DNA of 64,000 nucleotides, from the NCBI GenBank assembly GCA_937958695.1, contig CALGNK010000003.1, positions 1 through 64,000 of the forward strand, given 5' to 3'. Under the pieces are notes generated by a model, which did no database searches, was not told the DNA's origin, and saw nothing but the letters and a program-made list of their open reading frames with translations. Every line of letters begins with the position of its first letter. Within the stretch, counting starts at the first letter, position 1. The translations under genes were made by a program, and so were the position numbers. This DNA comes from an uncultured bacterium. GTDB taxonomy: Bacteria > DUMJ01. This document shows positions 44,838-54,915 of this stretch, piece by piece.

Positions 44838-46145
44838 CTAATCCCTCCAGATTCTTCCCCAAAAATCGTATCCTTCTACTTTTTCTATAGTAATTTCTAC
44901 AAACTTACCTAGTATATCTTCTTTACTCTTTATAAAGACTCTAGAATCAATCTCAGGGGCATCCATATATGTCCTTCCTATAAATATACTACAATCATCT
45001 ATAGTTCTATCAAGTTTATTTTCAACTAAAACTCTAAATCTTTTCCCTATAAGACTCCTATGAAAATCTAATGTAATTTTCTCTTGCAAAACTTGAGCTT
45101 TTTTCATCCTAAATCTCTTAACTCTTTCTGGTATAGGGTCTCCAAGTTCATAAGCAGGTGTCCCCTCTTCTTGTGAATAGGCAAAGAATCCTACCCTATG
45201 TATTCTTGTTCTATCAAGAAATTCCAGAAGATTTTCAAAAGCATTTTGTGTTTCAGTAGGGTATCCTATAATAAAAGAACTCCTTATAATTACATCTGGA
45301 ATTTCCCTAACCAGTCTTATGGCCTTCTCTGCAACTTCTCTATTTGGTCTGCCCATACTTGTAAGAACAGAGTTATCGATATGCTGTAGAGGTATATCAA
45401 CATACTTTACAATCTTATCTAGATTACATATGGCGGTTACTAAGTTTTCATCAACTCTACTTGGATATAGATACATTAGCCTTATCCAAAAATCTCCACT
45501 CATATGGTTTAAATCCTTCAAAAGGTCAACAAGATTATAATCCTTATACTTATAACTAGTTAAATCTTGAGCCACTAAGACAATTTCTTTACTTCCTTTA
45601 GCCAAAGCTCCTTCTGCTTCCCTAAGAATCTCTTCCGGATCTCTCACTTGCAAATTACCCCTTATCAAAGGTATGGCGCAATATCTGCATCTATTGTTAC
45701 ATCCATCAGCAATCTTGAGATAGTATACTAAAGAGGGTTTCTCTACCTTAAATTTTAAGAGGTCATTCAAATTACCATCTTTCATAAATCTATTCCCATT
45801 TAAAACTCTATTAACAATATCAGGGAATTCTCTTATATTACCAAGACCTATAACCGCATCTACCTCTGGGAATTCATCAAAAAGCTCTTCTAAATATCTC
45901 TGTGCTAAACAACCGGTAATAATAAATCTTACTCCGGTCTTCTTTTTTCGATCTATAAATCTTAATATATAATTTATAGCCTCTTCCTTAGCAGTTTTAA
46001 TAAAACCACAGGTATTTAGAATAATAATATCAGCCTTATTTATGTCTTCTACAACATCAAAACTAGATTCCTTTAATACTGTAGCTATACCAGAGGAATC
46101 AACTTCATTCTTGAAACAGCCTAAAGTATGTATATAGACCTTCAT
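44838..46145 (-). CDS. rimO: Ribosomal protein S12 methylthiotransferase RimO
   Basis: A 435-residue radical SAM enzyme. The N-terminal methylthiotransferase domain has cluster cysteines C10, C46 and C79, the radical SAM motif CNNRCRYC gives C149, C153 and C156, and a TRAM domain ends the protein. The GCNNRCRYCAIPLIRG context is typical of RimO rather than the tRNA enzyme MiaB. It overlaps the rodZ-like gene by four bases at its start and precedes cinA by 4 bases. Confidence 0.93.
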   Translation of the reverse strand: MKVYIHTLGCFKNEVDSSGIATVLKESSFDVVEDINKADIIILNTCGFIKTAKEEAINYILRFIDRKKKTGVRFIITGCLAQRYLEELFDEFPEVDAVIGLGNIREFPDIVNRVLNGNRFMKDGNLNDLLKFKVEKPSLVYYLKIADGCNNRCRYCAIPLIRGNLQVRDPEEILREAEGALAKGSKEIVLVAQDLTSYKYKDYNLVDLLKDLNHMSGDFWIRLMYLYPSRVDENLVTAICNLDKIVKYVDIPLQHIDNSVLTSMGRPNREVAEKAIRLVREIPDVIIRSSFIIGYPTETQNAFENLLEFLDRTRIHRVGFFAYSQEEGTPAYELGDPIPERVKRFRMKKAQVLQEKITLDFHRSLIGKRFRVLVENKLDRTIDDCSIFIGRTYMDAPEIDSRVFIKSKEDILGKFVEITIEKVEGYDFWGRIWRD

Positions 46146-46918
46146 TCTGGCAAAAATTCTCTTTCTAGCACCTCACCCTTCTTACCTAAAATGCCTAAAT
46201 CTTTCCCATTCACTGTAATACTAATACCACCTGCATTACCAGTTCTAACGATTATTTTTTCTTTTCCTTTCCAAGAATAGAAATCTCCATTATTTAAGAA
46301 TCCCTCGAATACCTTATTCCCATCTACTATAACCCTAAGCCAAGAATAGTCTAAGCCCTTTATCTCTACGGATACCTCTCTCTTCTCTGGTATCACCTGA
46401 GCTGGGGTCTCCTTAATAGTAACCTTTTCTTCTTTAGGTTTGGGTTCTTCTGAGACCAGTTTTTCAAGAGGCTGAAGTTCTTCTTTAGTAGGTTTTTCTA
46501 TCTGTTGCGATATTTCTACCCTATTACGTGTCTCCCGCCTTACAATAAAACCTAAAGGTCCCTGGCGAAAGGCTATAAGGAATATAAATACAATAATGAT
46601 AACTATTATAATAATAAGAAGGAATAGAGGCTTTAGCTTTCTAATATCCCTTTTTTCCTCTTCTTCTAAATTGCCAGCTAATCTTAATTCCTCATCTAGA
46701 ATGGTGGATAGTTTATTGTAATCAAGATTAAGTAGAGATGCGTATATCTTTAAAAAACCACGAATATATACAGGCTCTTGTAACTCCTTATAATCACCGT
46801 TTTCCAAAGCCAATATCGTACTTTTCTTCAATTTAGTAGCCTTAGCAGCTTCTTCTATGCTAAGGTTAAGACTTTCCCTTCTTTCTCTCAGTATTTCTCC
46901 TAATTTTCTCTCACTCAC
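46142..46918 (-). CDS. rodZ: RodZ-like helix-turn-helix membrane protein
   Basis: A 258-residue protein with a cytoplasmic helix-turn-helix (about residues 4-66, with LNLSIEEAAKATKLKKSTI), a single membrane helix at about 96-118 and a periplasmic C-terminal domain (DUF4115-like). RodZ links MreB filaments to the cell wall during rod growth. The charged Glu/Lys/Pro-rich linker at 140-170 is common. It overlaps the nucleoside permease gene by four bases upstream and rimO by four downstream. The gene pair rodZ-rimO is frequent in bacteria, supporting the call. Confidence 0.85.
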   Translation of the reverse strand: MSERKLGEILRERRESLNLSIEEAAKATKLKKSTILALENGDYKELQEPVYIRGFLKIYASLLNLDYNKLSTILDEELRLAGNLEEEEKRDIRKLKPLFLLIIIIVIIIVFIFLIAFRQGPLGFIVRRETRNRVEISQQIEKPTKEELQPLEKLVSEEPKPKEEKVTIKETPAQVIPEKREVSVEIKGLDYSWLRVIVDGNKVFEGFLNNGDFYSWKGKEKIIVRTGNAGGISITVNGKDLGILGKKGEVLEREFLPE

Positions 46919-47805
46919 TTTTCAAAAGGTATTCCATCGTAAGCTGGAGCCACTGCCCTCCCCACTACTCCTACTAATACACACATAGTAACTATATAAG
47001 GTATCATCTGAATAAACTGAGTAGGTATACCAAAACCTTCTAATCTCATTCTGAAGGCTTCGGCTAGACCAAAAAGAAAACAGGCAGAGAAAGAGCCTAA
47101 AGGAGTCCATCTACCAAATATCATTCCTGCTAAAGCTATAAAACCCCTCCCGGTAGTCATACCTTCAACAAAGACCCTAGCATGTTCTAGACTTAAGAAA
47201 GCTCCACCTAATCCCCCAAGGACTCCACTTATAAGCACTCCGCTATATCTCATTTTTATAACATCTACACCGAGGCTATCGGCTGCATAAGGATTTTCTC
47301 CACAGGCCCTAAGCCTTAATCCATATCTAGTCTTAAAAATAACTATCTGACTTATTATAATTACAGCAAACATTATAACTATAAGAGGAGAGATCTGCCA
47401 GTTTGTACCGGGAAAACGCCACTGAACCATTCCCTCTATATGTGGAGAAGAACCAGCTGCTTTAAAGATTAATCTAGACAGGAAAGTGGTAAGTCCTGTA
47501 GCCATTATATTTAGCGCAGTTCCACTTATTATCTGGTTTATTCTAAATGTTATAGAAACTACTGCATGTATAAGGGCAATCAAAAAGCCAAACGACATAG
47601 CAGTCAAGAGCCCAATCCAAGGATTATTAGTAAAATAAGTCCCTACAACTGCCCCAAATGCACCTACTAACATTATACCCTCTAAAGCTATATTTACTAC
47701 TCCACCACGTTCGCTAAACACACCACCCAACGAGGCGAAGGTTAATGGAACCGACATCCTTAATGCTGAAATCAAAAGTTCCAGTGATAAGATTCCACTA
47801 ATCAT
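46915..47805 (-). CDS. ABC transporter permease, nucleoside/BMP family (NupQ/YufQ type)
   Basis: A 296-residue BPD_transp_2 permease with about eight to nine membrane helices. The glycine-rich family motif ALAGMIFGRWTPLGSFSACFLFG is near the C-terminus. It pairs with the permease gene just upstream (four-base overlap) and belongs to the BMP/NupNOPQ uptake system for purine or other nucleosides. It overlaps rodZ by four bases. Confidence 0.9.
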   Translation of the reverse strand: MISGILSLELLISALRMSVPLTFASLGGVFSERGGVVNIALEGIMLVGAFGAVVGTYFTNNPWIGLLTAMSFGFLIALIHAVVSITFRINQIISGTALNIMATGLTTFLSRLIFKAAGSSPHIEGMVQWRFPGTNWQISPLIVIMFAVIIISQIVIFKTRYGLRLRACGENPYAADSLGVDVIKMRYSGVLISGVLGGLGGAFLSLEHARVFVEGMTTGRGFIALAGMIFGRWTPLGSFSACFLFGLAEAFRMRLEGFGIPTQFIQMIPYIVTMCVLVGVVGRAVAPAYDGIPFEK

Positions 47806-48881
47806 TCGCTTTCCCTCTCTAATCTCTGTAGTAGTCTGAATATAAACTCGTTTCCGATAGCTACAAAGATAATGATTATCGCCTGAATCACACGGATAAG
47901 TTCTCTAGGGGTATTTGTAAAGACATCCATAGCTAGAGCACCTCTATCCAATACGCCAAAGAGTATACTGGCAAATACTATCCCTATAGGGCTACTCTTT
48001 CCAAGAAGAGCTACCGCTATCCCGGTAAAACCAGTTCCTCGAGAAAATCCATCCAAAAATCTATATCTATAACCCATAACATCATTTACACCAGCAAGTC
48101 CTCCCAAGGCTCCACTGAGAAACATAACAAGTATCATAATATAACTGGGATTTATACCACCATATCTACTTGCCTTAGGATTCAACCCTACTGCTTTTAT
48201 CTCATATCCCCATTTTGTTCTTTCTAGAAGATACCAAATCATTATACAGAATACAATCGCTATGAAAAATGTATAATTTAGAGGAACACTAGGAGAAAGA
48301 TTTATGCCAAGTTTGTTGAATAGTGGATATACCCTAGGTATGATAGAACCACTAAATAATTCTTTCGTCTGTGGTATAGGATTTATCTGTCCTGGTTCCT
48401 TGAAAGGATTATTCACTAGATAATTGGTAAGAGCCATCGCTATAAAATTTAACATTATGGTAATTATAACCTCGTGGGCTCCAAAGCGTGCTTTAAGATA
48501 ACCAGCAATTACTCCCCATAAGCCACCAAAAATCATAGCAAATATCAATCCCATAGGAATTCCAATTATAGGATGTACATTAAAGGTTATACCAAACCAT
48601 GCGCAGGCAAAAGCCCCTATATATAACTGCCCCTCAACACCTATATTGAAAAGACCTCCTTTAAAGGCTAAGGCAACTGCTAGCCCGCTAAATATAAGTG
48701 GGGTAGCATTAAAGAGTACATAACCCCAACCGTTTATACTAGTTACAGAGTTTATGAGTAATATCTTATATACGTAGAAAGGATTTTCTCCAAGGATATA
48801 CATAACTATAGCGCCTACAGAAAATGCTAACAAAACAGCCAAAAAAGGAGCTAATATATTTATTAAAATTCGTCTTATCAT
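47802..48881 (-). CDS. ABC transporter permease, nucleoside/BMP family (NupP/YufP type)
   Basis: A 359-residue BPD_transp_2 permease, the larger of the two. Visible marks are GGLFNIGVEGQLYIGAFACA near residues 74-93 and the region with SYIMILVMFLSGALGGLAGV. It is tightly packed between the ATPase gene (one-base gap) and the second permease (four-base overlap). The same-family partner and BMP binding protein make a nucleoside importer likely. Confidence 0.9.
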   Translation of the reverse strand: MIRRILINILAPFLAVLLAFSVGAIVMYILGENPFYVYKILLINSVTSINGWGYVLFNATPLIFSGLAVALAFKGGLFNIGVEGQLYIGAFACAWFGITFNVHPIIGIPMGLIFAMIFGGLWGVIAGYLKARFGAHEVIITIMLNFIAMALTNYLVNNPFKEPGQINPIPQTKELFSGSIIPRVYPLFNKLGINLSPSVPLNYTFFIAIVFCIMIWYLLERTKWGYEIKAVGLNPKASRYGGINPSYIMILVMFLSGALGGLAGVNDVMGYRYRFLDGFSRGTGFTGIAVALLGKSSPIGIVFASILFGVLDRGALAMDVFTNTPRELIRVIQAIIIIFVAIGNEFIFRLLQRLERESE

Positions 48882-48882
48882 A

Positions 48883-50379
48883 TCAGTCTTTCCTTGCCCC
48901 TGTCATATATAATCCTAATGTTGCTTCATCCACTTCTTTTGGAGAAATTATCCCTACTATCTCACCATTATATATAACTGCTATCCTATCGCTTAGAGTC
49001 ATTATTTCATCCAGGTCGGAAGAGTATAAAAGTACTGACATACCTTTTTTTCTTGCAGACAAAAGTAGATTATGAACCATCTCTGTAGCCCCTATATCCA
49101 ACCCTCTAGTTGGCTGAGAGGCTATAAGTACTTCTGGTTCAGAGTAAAACTCTCTTCCAAGGATAACCTTCTGTTGATTCCCGCCAGAGAGAAATCTAAC
49201 ATTCTTATCTACAGAGGATGTTCTTATATCATAGGCTTTCACTATATTACTCGCAGTTTCCTTTATTACAGGAAGGTTTAATTTTCCTCCTACCGAGTAA
49301 GGTTCTTTATAGTGTCTCCCAAGTATAATATTTTCTGCTACCGTAAAATCCAAAATAAGTCCAGTTGTTTGCCTATCCTCCGGGATAAAACCTATCCCTA
49401 TCTCTCTCAAACTCCTAGGGTCTAGATGTTGAACCTCCCTACCTTTATAAAAGATTTTACCCTTTTCAGGTTTTAATAAACCGGTTATTATTTCTAAAAG
49501 TTCTTTCTGGCCATTACCCTCTATTCCAGCTAATCCTAATATTTCCTTTTTATAGAGGGTTAGATTGATATTCTTTAATCTTGGAGGTAAACTTATACCT
49601 TCAAGTCTTAAGACCTCATCACCACGTTCATAAGCTTCAATCTGCGGAGATTCCAAAGTTTTACCTATCATAAGACGAGCCAAAGTCTCCTCATCAGCTT
49701 CCTTTCCTTCTAACTCACCAACCACCTTGCCTCTCCTCATTACTGTTATCCTATCAGAAATTCTAAGGACCTCTTTAAGCTTATGGGAGATAAATATAAT
49801 TGTCTTTCCCTGTCTTTTAAGATTTTCCAAGATCTCAAAGAGTTCTTCTATCTCCTGAGGTATAAGGAGTGCTGTAGGTTCATCCAAAATTAAAATCTCT
49901 GCGCCTCGATATAAAAGTTTTATCAACTCTACTTTCTGGAGTATCCCTACCGAGAGGTCTTCTACTTTTTCTTCAAGTGGGACAGATAATCCATAAGAAT
50001 CCATTAATTTTTTTAATTCTAAGCATATAGAATCTTTATCTAAGACACCTCTTTTTATCACTTCTTTACCTAGTATTATATTTTCCCAAACAGTAAAAGG
50101 AGGAACGAGCATAAAGTGCTGGTGAACCATCCCTATCCCTAAGCTAATAGCAACAGAAGGGTTAGAGATTTCAACCTTCTTCCCCTTATAAAATATCTCG
50201 CCCCTGTCGGGGCGGATAAGACCATAAATAATGTTCATTAAAGTAGTCTTGCCCGCCCCGTTCTCTCCAATGATAGAATGTATTTCACCCTGCCGAATCT
50301 TTATCTCTACATTATCATTTGCCAAAACTCCAGGGAAATGCTTTGTTATACCCCTAGTTTCAAGTATATATTCTGCCAT
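48883..50379 (-). CDS. ABC transporter ATP-binding protein with two ABC domains, nucleoside/BMP family (NupO type)
   Basis: A 498-residue protein with two ATPase domains in tandem. The first has Walker A GENGAGKTT near residues 38-46 and Walker B LILDEPTALL. The second has the weaker GIEGNGQKELLE loop, usual for this family, and a normal LSGGNQQKVILGRE signature. It sits between the binding protein gene and the permeases with one-base gaps. It energises the same importer. Confidence 0.92.
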   Translation of the reverse strand: MAEYILETRGITKHFPGVLANDNVEIKIRQGEIHSIIGENGAGKTTLMNIIYGLIRPDRGEIFYKGKKVEISNPSVAISLGIGMVHQHFMLVPPFTVWENIILGKEVIKRGVLDKDSICLELKKLMDSYGLSVPLEEKVEDLSVGILQKVELIKLLYRGAEILILDEPTALLIPQEIEELFEILENLKRQGKTIIFISHKLKEVLRISDRITVMRRGKVVGELEGKEADEETLARLMIGKTLESPQIEAYERGDEVLRLEGISLPPRLKNINLTLYKKEILGLAGIEGNGQKELLEIITGLLKPEKGKIFYKGREVQHLDPRSLREIGIGFIPEDRQTTGLILDFTVAENIILGRHYKEPYSVGGKLNLPVIKETASNIVKAYDIRTSSVDKNVRFLSGGNQQKVILGREFYSEPEVLIASQPTRGLDIGATEMVHNLLLSARKKGMSVLLYSSDLDEIMTLSDRIAVIYNGEIVGIISPKEVDEATLGLYMTGARKD

Positions 50380-50380
50380 T

Positions 50381-51367
50381 TTACCTAGATGATGGAACGA
50401 CTATCCTACCCGCAATAATGTCTAATCTCAGTTGAGCTACCTTCTTTCTAACAGAATCTGGTATAAGCTTTGCGTTATACTTATCGTAGGCAACCCCTAC
50501 TCCATCTTCCTTAAGGCCATACACCTTCACACCACCCGTAAACTTACCCTTTACCAGATCTTCTACAGTCTTATATATAGCAACATCTACCTTCTTTAAC
50601 ATGCTAGTCAAGACATAACCTGGAGCTATCCAATTTTGATTCGAATCCACCCCAATAGCAAACTTTTTCATCTCCTTAGCAGCCTCTATAACACCCTCTC
50701 CAGAGGCACCTGAGGCGTGATAGACTATATCAGCACCTTGCTTAAACTGAGACATCGCTAACTCTTTACCTTTTACGGGGTCCTTAAAAGCCTCACCGGT
50801 AACACCAATATAGTTTACCAAAACTTCCGCCTTTGGATTTACATACTTTACTCCAGCCCTGTATCCGACCTCGAATTTATGGATCAATGCCATATCCATT
50901 CCACCAACAAATCCAACCTTATTTGTCTTAGTCATAAGGCCAGCAATAGCTCCAACCAAGAAGGAACCCTCATGCTCTTGGAATACCAGAGAACGGACAT
51001 TAGGTAAACCCTCTATTACGCCATCTACTATAGCAAATTTAGTATTTGGAAATTCCTTCGCCACCTTAGTAAGGGCATCTGTAAATAAGAAACCAACTCC
51101 TACTACCAGGTCATAACCCTGTTCAGCCAAAAGTCTAAGTAACTCTTCTCTATTAGCTCCACCCTCGCCTGGTTCTACATCTTTACCTTCTACTCCTAAT
51201 CTCTTTATCGCTTCTTGTAGTCCCCTATATGCTGCATCGTTAAAGCTTTTATCACCCCTTCCACCCACATCATACACTATCCCTACCTTTATTTTAGCGG
51301 TATAGCCAAAAGTGCTAAAAGAAAACAGTAAACTTAAAACCAAAATCCCAATCAAAAACTTCTTCAT
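50381..51367 (-). CDS. BMP-family nucleoside-binding protein
   Basis: A 328-residue secreted binding protein of the BMP/PnrA/NupN family. A signal peptide (about residues 1-24, cleavage after GYTA) is followed by the family motif VGIVYDVGGRGDKSFNDAAYRG and GGxxxALIHKFEVGYRAGVKYVN. PnrA-type homologues bind purine nucleosides through Asp and Phe residues that appear conserved here. There is no lipobox Cys, so it is soluble in the periplasm rather than a lipoprotein. A GGAGGGAT ribosome site precedes the ATG. It lies 40 bases after ftsK, so it may be co-transcribed with it. Confidence 0.92.
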   Translation of the reverse strand: MKKFLIGILVLSLLFSFSTFGYTAKIKVGIVYDVGGRGDKSFNDAAYRGLQEAIKRLGVEGKDVEPGEGGANREELLRLLAEQGYDLVVGVGFLFTDALTKVAKEFPNTKFAIVDGVIEGLPNVRSLVFQEHEGSFLVGAIAGLMTKTNKVGFVGGMDMALIHKFEVGYRAGVKYVNPKAEVLVNYIGVTGEAFKDPVKGKELAMSQFKQGADIVYHASGASGEGVIEAAKEMKKFAIGVDSNQNWIAPGYVLTSMLKKVDVAIYKTVEDLVKGKFTGGVKVYGLKEDGVGVAYDKYNAKLIPDSVRKKVAQLRLDIIAGRIVVPSSR

Positions 51368-51407
51368 AACTGATCCCTCCTATCAAAAATTTTCATTGTT
51401 ATCATTT

Positions 51408-53276
51408 CTAATCCCTTCTAACAACTCTTACTCTCCCATCCTCTCCCCTTTCAACATAACCTTCAGCTTCAAGAAGGTCTATAATCCTAGCAGCTCTACC
51501 ATAGCCTATCCTAAATGTCCTCTGTAAGAGACTAGTAGATATAGTTCCTCTCTGCTTGAGTATCCTTTTGGCTTCTTCTAAATATTCGTCGTCACTATCA
51601 CTACCACCTCCCCCTCCTAAGATCATATCCTCTTCTTCCAGTTCCTCATGAGTAACTACATAATTGGGAATCCCTTGAGCCTTCCAAAAATTTAAAACCC
51701 TTTCTATTTCATCATCTGAGACATATGCCCCCTGAACCCTTATAGGCTTCATAGCCCATATAGGAGAATATAACATATCTCCCTTTCCTAAAAGTTTCTC
51801 TGCTCCACCAATATCAAGTATAACACGAGAGTCTGCCTGAGAAGATACCGCAAATGCTATCCTAGATGGGAAGTTAGCCTTTATTAAACCAGTTATAACA
51901 TCTACAGATGGTCTTTGGGTAGCTATTATAAGATGTATCCCAGTGGCTCTTGCCATCTGAGCAAGTCTACATATAAGCTTTTCTATCTCCTTCGGAGCCA
52001 CCATCATAAGGTCAGCTAACTCATCCACTATAACGACGATATAATAAAGTGGAGAATCTTTATATTTCTGATTATAGCCCTGTATATTCCTTACCCCTTC
52101 TTTTCTAAAGATTTCATACCTATTATCCATTTCTCTAGTTAACCTTCGGAGTAATTTTACAGATAACTCCGGTTCTGTAATGATTGGTGCCCAAAGATGA
52201 GGAAGGTCCTCATACTGGGTAAGCTCTACCCGTTTGGGATCTACCATAGTTATTCTTAATATTGATGGATCTGACTTATAGAGGAGACTCATTATAAGAG
52301 CATTTAGACAGACACTCTTTCCAGATCCGGTAGTTCCACCTATCAATAGATGAGGCATCTCTTCTAGACTATCAGCAATGATATTTCCGGCTATATCCTT
52401 TCCTATACCCAAAGTAAGACGAGATTTATTATTAACAAACTCTTCACTTTCTATTATCTCTCTTATTGTAACTAGAGTTATCTTTTTGTTAGGAACCTCT
52501 ATTCCCAAAAGAGATTTGCCTGGTATAGGAGATTCTATTCTTATCTGAGGAGCAGCTAAAGCCAAAGCAATATCATTAGATAACTTTGTAATAGAGCTAA
52601 CCTTTACTCCTGTAGCAAGAGAGAGTTCATATCTAGTTACTGTGGGGCCAACTACCGCATTTACAACCTTTGCTGAAACACCAAAGCTTTCCAAAGTTGC
52701 CTCTAAGAGTTCCGCATTATGCCCTATATCCTCATTCTTCTGTCTCTTTGGGGGCTCATTTAGAAGCGAAAATGGAGGCATCTTAAAGGAAGTGTTAGGA
52801 GTATCTATGGCAACAGATCCTGGCTTTCTCTCACCTTTCTTAGATTTAGAATCCTTCCCCCTTACCTGTTTTTTCTCATCTATATCAAATCTAGGTATAT
52901 TTATCTCCTTTTTGACTTTTGAAGATACAGTCTTTCTCTGTAAGATGTTAAGCTTTTTTACTATAAGAAATACTACAGGTAAAACAACAAGTAGGACAAA
53001 TGGGATATCTGAACGAACTATCCCCTTTAGATAGAAACCTAAATCTCCAGCAATATTAAACAGCACAGCTAATGGAAAAGACCAGAGCAAAAACCAATAC
53101 AATCTTGGGATAAGTAGAAACAAACATAAAACAAAACCCCAATATCCTAGATATTTAAATGGATAAGATAAAAGGGGAGGGTTCCAAAAAAGGCCTAACA
53201 ATAAAATAATAAATAAAAGGATGGAGAAGGTTATCCTAGAAGATGCCACACCTTTCGATTTTCTCTTTTTTCTCAT
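51408..53276 (-). CDS. ftsK: DNA translocase FtsK/SpoIIIE
   Basis: A 622-residue DNA pump for chromosome segregation. Three to four membrane helices cover about residues 14-107, a charged linker about 108-180, and the RecA-like motor has Walker A GGTTGSGKS at 313-321. The C-terminal winged-helix gamma domain (RAARIIDLLEAEGYVERGEDGRVRV) reads directional DNA signals. The N-terminal part is short compared with Escherichia coli FtsK and like SpoIIIE. It overlaps the RNase J stop by four bases. Confidence 0.94.
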   Translation of the reverse strand: MRKKRKSKGVASSRITFSILLFIILLLGLFWNPPLLSYPFKYLGYWGFVLCLFLLIPRLYWFLLWSFPLAVLFNIAGDLGFYLKGIVRSDIPFVLLVVLPVVFLIVKKLNILQRKTVSSKVKKEINIPRFDIDEKKQVRGKDSKSKKGERKPGSVAIDTPNTSFKMPPFSLLNEPPKRQKNEDIGHNAELLEATLESFGVSAKVVNAVVGPTVTRYELSLATGVKVSSITKLSNDIALALAAPQIRIESPIPGKSLLGIEVPNKKITLVTIREIIESEEFVNNKSRLTLGIGKDIAGNIIADSLEEMPHLLIGGTTGSGKSVCLNALIMSLLYKSDPSILRITMVDPKRVELTQYEDLPHLWAPIITEPELSVKLLRRLTREMDNRYEIFRKEGVRNIQGYNQKYKDSPLYYIVVIVDELADLMMVAPKEIEKLICRLAQMARATGIHLIIATQRPSVDVITGLIKANFPSRIAFAVSSQADSRVILDIGGAEKLLGKGDMLYSPIWAMKPIRVQGAYVSDDEIERVLNFWKAQGIPNYVVTHEELEEEDMILGGGGGSDSDDEYLEEAKRILKQRGTISTSLLQRTFRIGYGRAARIIDLLEAEGYVERGEDGRVRVVRRD

Positions 53277-54910
53277 ACCTCTACCAAAACAGGAATAATC
53301 ACAGGTCTTCTCCTAGTTTTTTCGTAGATAAATCTACCAACTACATCTCTTATTATATCATTAGATACAACTGGAGTATTTGATGTAACTAGAGCTCGAA
53401 AAGTCTCGCGCTTCAATTCTTCTATAAATATATCCTCATCTTTATATACAACACCCCTAGCAACCACCTCAGGTATTCCCAAGATCTCTTCCTTCTCTTT
53501 GTCTACCGTTACTACCATAACTACTATACCATCTTGGGCTAATTTCTGTCTATCTCTTAAGACCATTCCACCCTCTCCCAACTCAAGCCCATCCACCATT
53601 ATCATGCCAGATTGGACATGACCTACCACTTCTACCGTATCTCTCCTTATCTCTAAAATATCTCCATTTCTTAATCTAAATATGTGGTCTTCTGGCAAAC
53701 CTAGAGAGGCAATAAGCTTAGAGTGGGCAACCTGATGTCTCATCTCTCCATGGATTGGAACAAAATATTCTGGTTTTAATAAACTATACATAAGTTTTAG
53801 CTCCTCTACACTACCATGTCCAGATACATGAACACCAGGGGTGGTGGTATAGATTACCTCTGCCCCTTTAGAAAAGAGAGCATTTATAGTTCTGGCAACC
53901 ATCTTCTCATTACCAGGAACAGGAGTGGCTGCAATTACAACGGTATCTCCAGCTTCTATAGCTATTGACTTATATTCCTGAAATGCAAGGCGTGTTAAAG
54001 CGGACATAGGTTCACCTTGTGAACCACTAGTAAGTATAATAAGTTTATTCTTTTTAAAATTAGACAAGGACTGATCTTTTATCAATGTGTTTGGTGGAAT
54101 ATCCAAATATCCAAGTTTACTAGCAGTATTAACAGTCCCATTCATACTTTTACCTATCACTGCAACAAACCTATTATATTTATATGCGATGTTAAATACC
54201 TGCTGAATACGATGTATGTTACTCGCAAAGGTGGTAACAAAAACTCTACCCAGAGATTCTTTCACTATGGAGTCTAAAGTATCTCCAACTACCCTTTCAG
54301 ATGGGGTATAACCAGGTCTCTCAGCGTTAGTAGAATCCGAAAGTAAAAGCTTTACTCCCTTCTCTCCTAAGGAAGAAAGCGTAAAAAAATCCGTCTTTTT
54401 ACCATCTACAGGTGTATGATCGAACTTAAAGTCTCCGCTATGGACTACAACTCCAACAGGAGAATGAATCGCTATCCCAACATTACCAGGAACACTATGA
54501 TTCACATTAAAGAAATCAAAGGATAAAGGACCAATTCCTATCCTAGATCTTTCCTGTATCTCTACCAACTTTACATTATTACTCAATCCAAAATCTTTCA
54601 ATCTAGCAGTTACCATACCAAGGGTAAGTCTAGTCCCAATTATCGGTGCACTAACAGTCTTTAGGAGATACGGAAGAGAACCAACATGGTCTTCATGACA
54701 ATGGGTAAGGATTATACCTTTGACTTTGCTCTTATTTGCCTCTATATAAGAGATATCAGGGATTACATAATCAACTCCAGGCATTTCATCCGTAGGAAAC
54801 ATAAGTCCACTATCAATAACAACTAACACCCCATCATACTCTACCACCAACATATTTTTCCCTATTTCCCCTAACCCTCCTAGGGGAATAATCCTTAATC
54901 TATCAGACAT
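53273..54910 (-). CDS. rnj: Ribonuclease J
   Basis: A 545-residue metallo-beta-lactamase/beta-CASP nuclease with 5'-exo and endonuclease activity on RNA. The zinc motif HCHEDH is at residues 70-75, followed by the beta-CASP motifs and a C-terminal domain. The His-Cys-His order differs from the more usual HGHEDH at one residue that does not bind metal. The gene starts 5 bases after dapA and overlaps ftsK by four. RNase J together with PNPase in the same run puts RNA decay enzymes in one unit. Confidence 0.93.
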   Translation of the reverse strand: MSDRLRIIPLGGLGEIGKNMLVVEYDGVLVVIDSGLMFPTDEMPGVDYVIPDISYIEANKSKVKGIILTHCHEDHVGSLPYLLKTVSAPIIGTRLTLGMVTARLKDFGLSNNVKLVEIQERSRIGIGPLSFDFFNVNHSVPGNVGIAIHSPVGVVVHSGDFKFDHTPVDGKKTDFFTLSSLGEKGVKLLLSDSTNAERPGYTPSERVVGDTLDSIVKESLGRVFVTTFASNIHRIQQVFNIAYKYNRFVAVIGKSMNGTVNTASKLGYLDIPPNTLIKDQSLSNFKKNKLIILTSGSQGEPMSALTRLAFQEYKSIAIEAGDTVVIAATPVPGNEKMVARTINALFSKGAEVIYTTTPGVHVSGHGSVEELKLMYSLLKPEYFVPIHGEMRHQVAHSKLIASLGLPEDHIFRLRNGDILEIRRDTVEVVGHVQSGMIMVDGLELGEGGMVLRDRQKLAQDGIVVMVVTVDKEKEEILGIPEVVARGVVYKDEDIFIEELKRETFRALVTSNTPVVSNDIIRDVVGRFIYEKTRRRPVIIPVLVEV

Positions 54911-54915
54911 AAAAG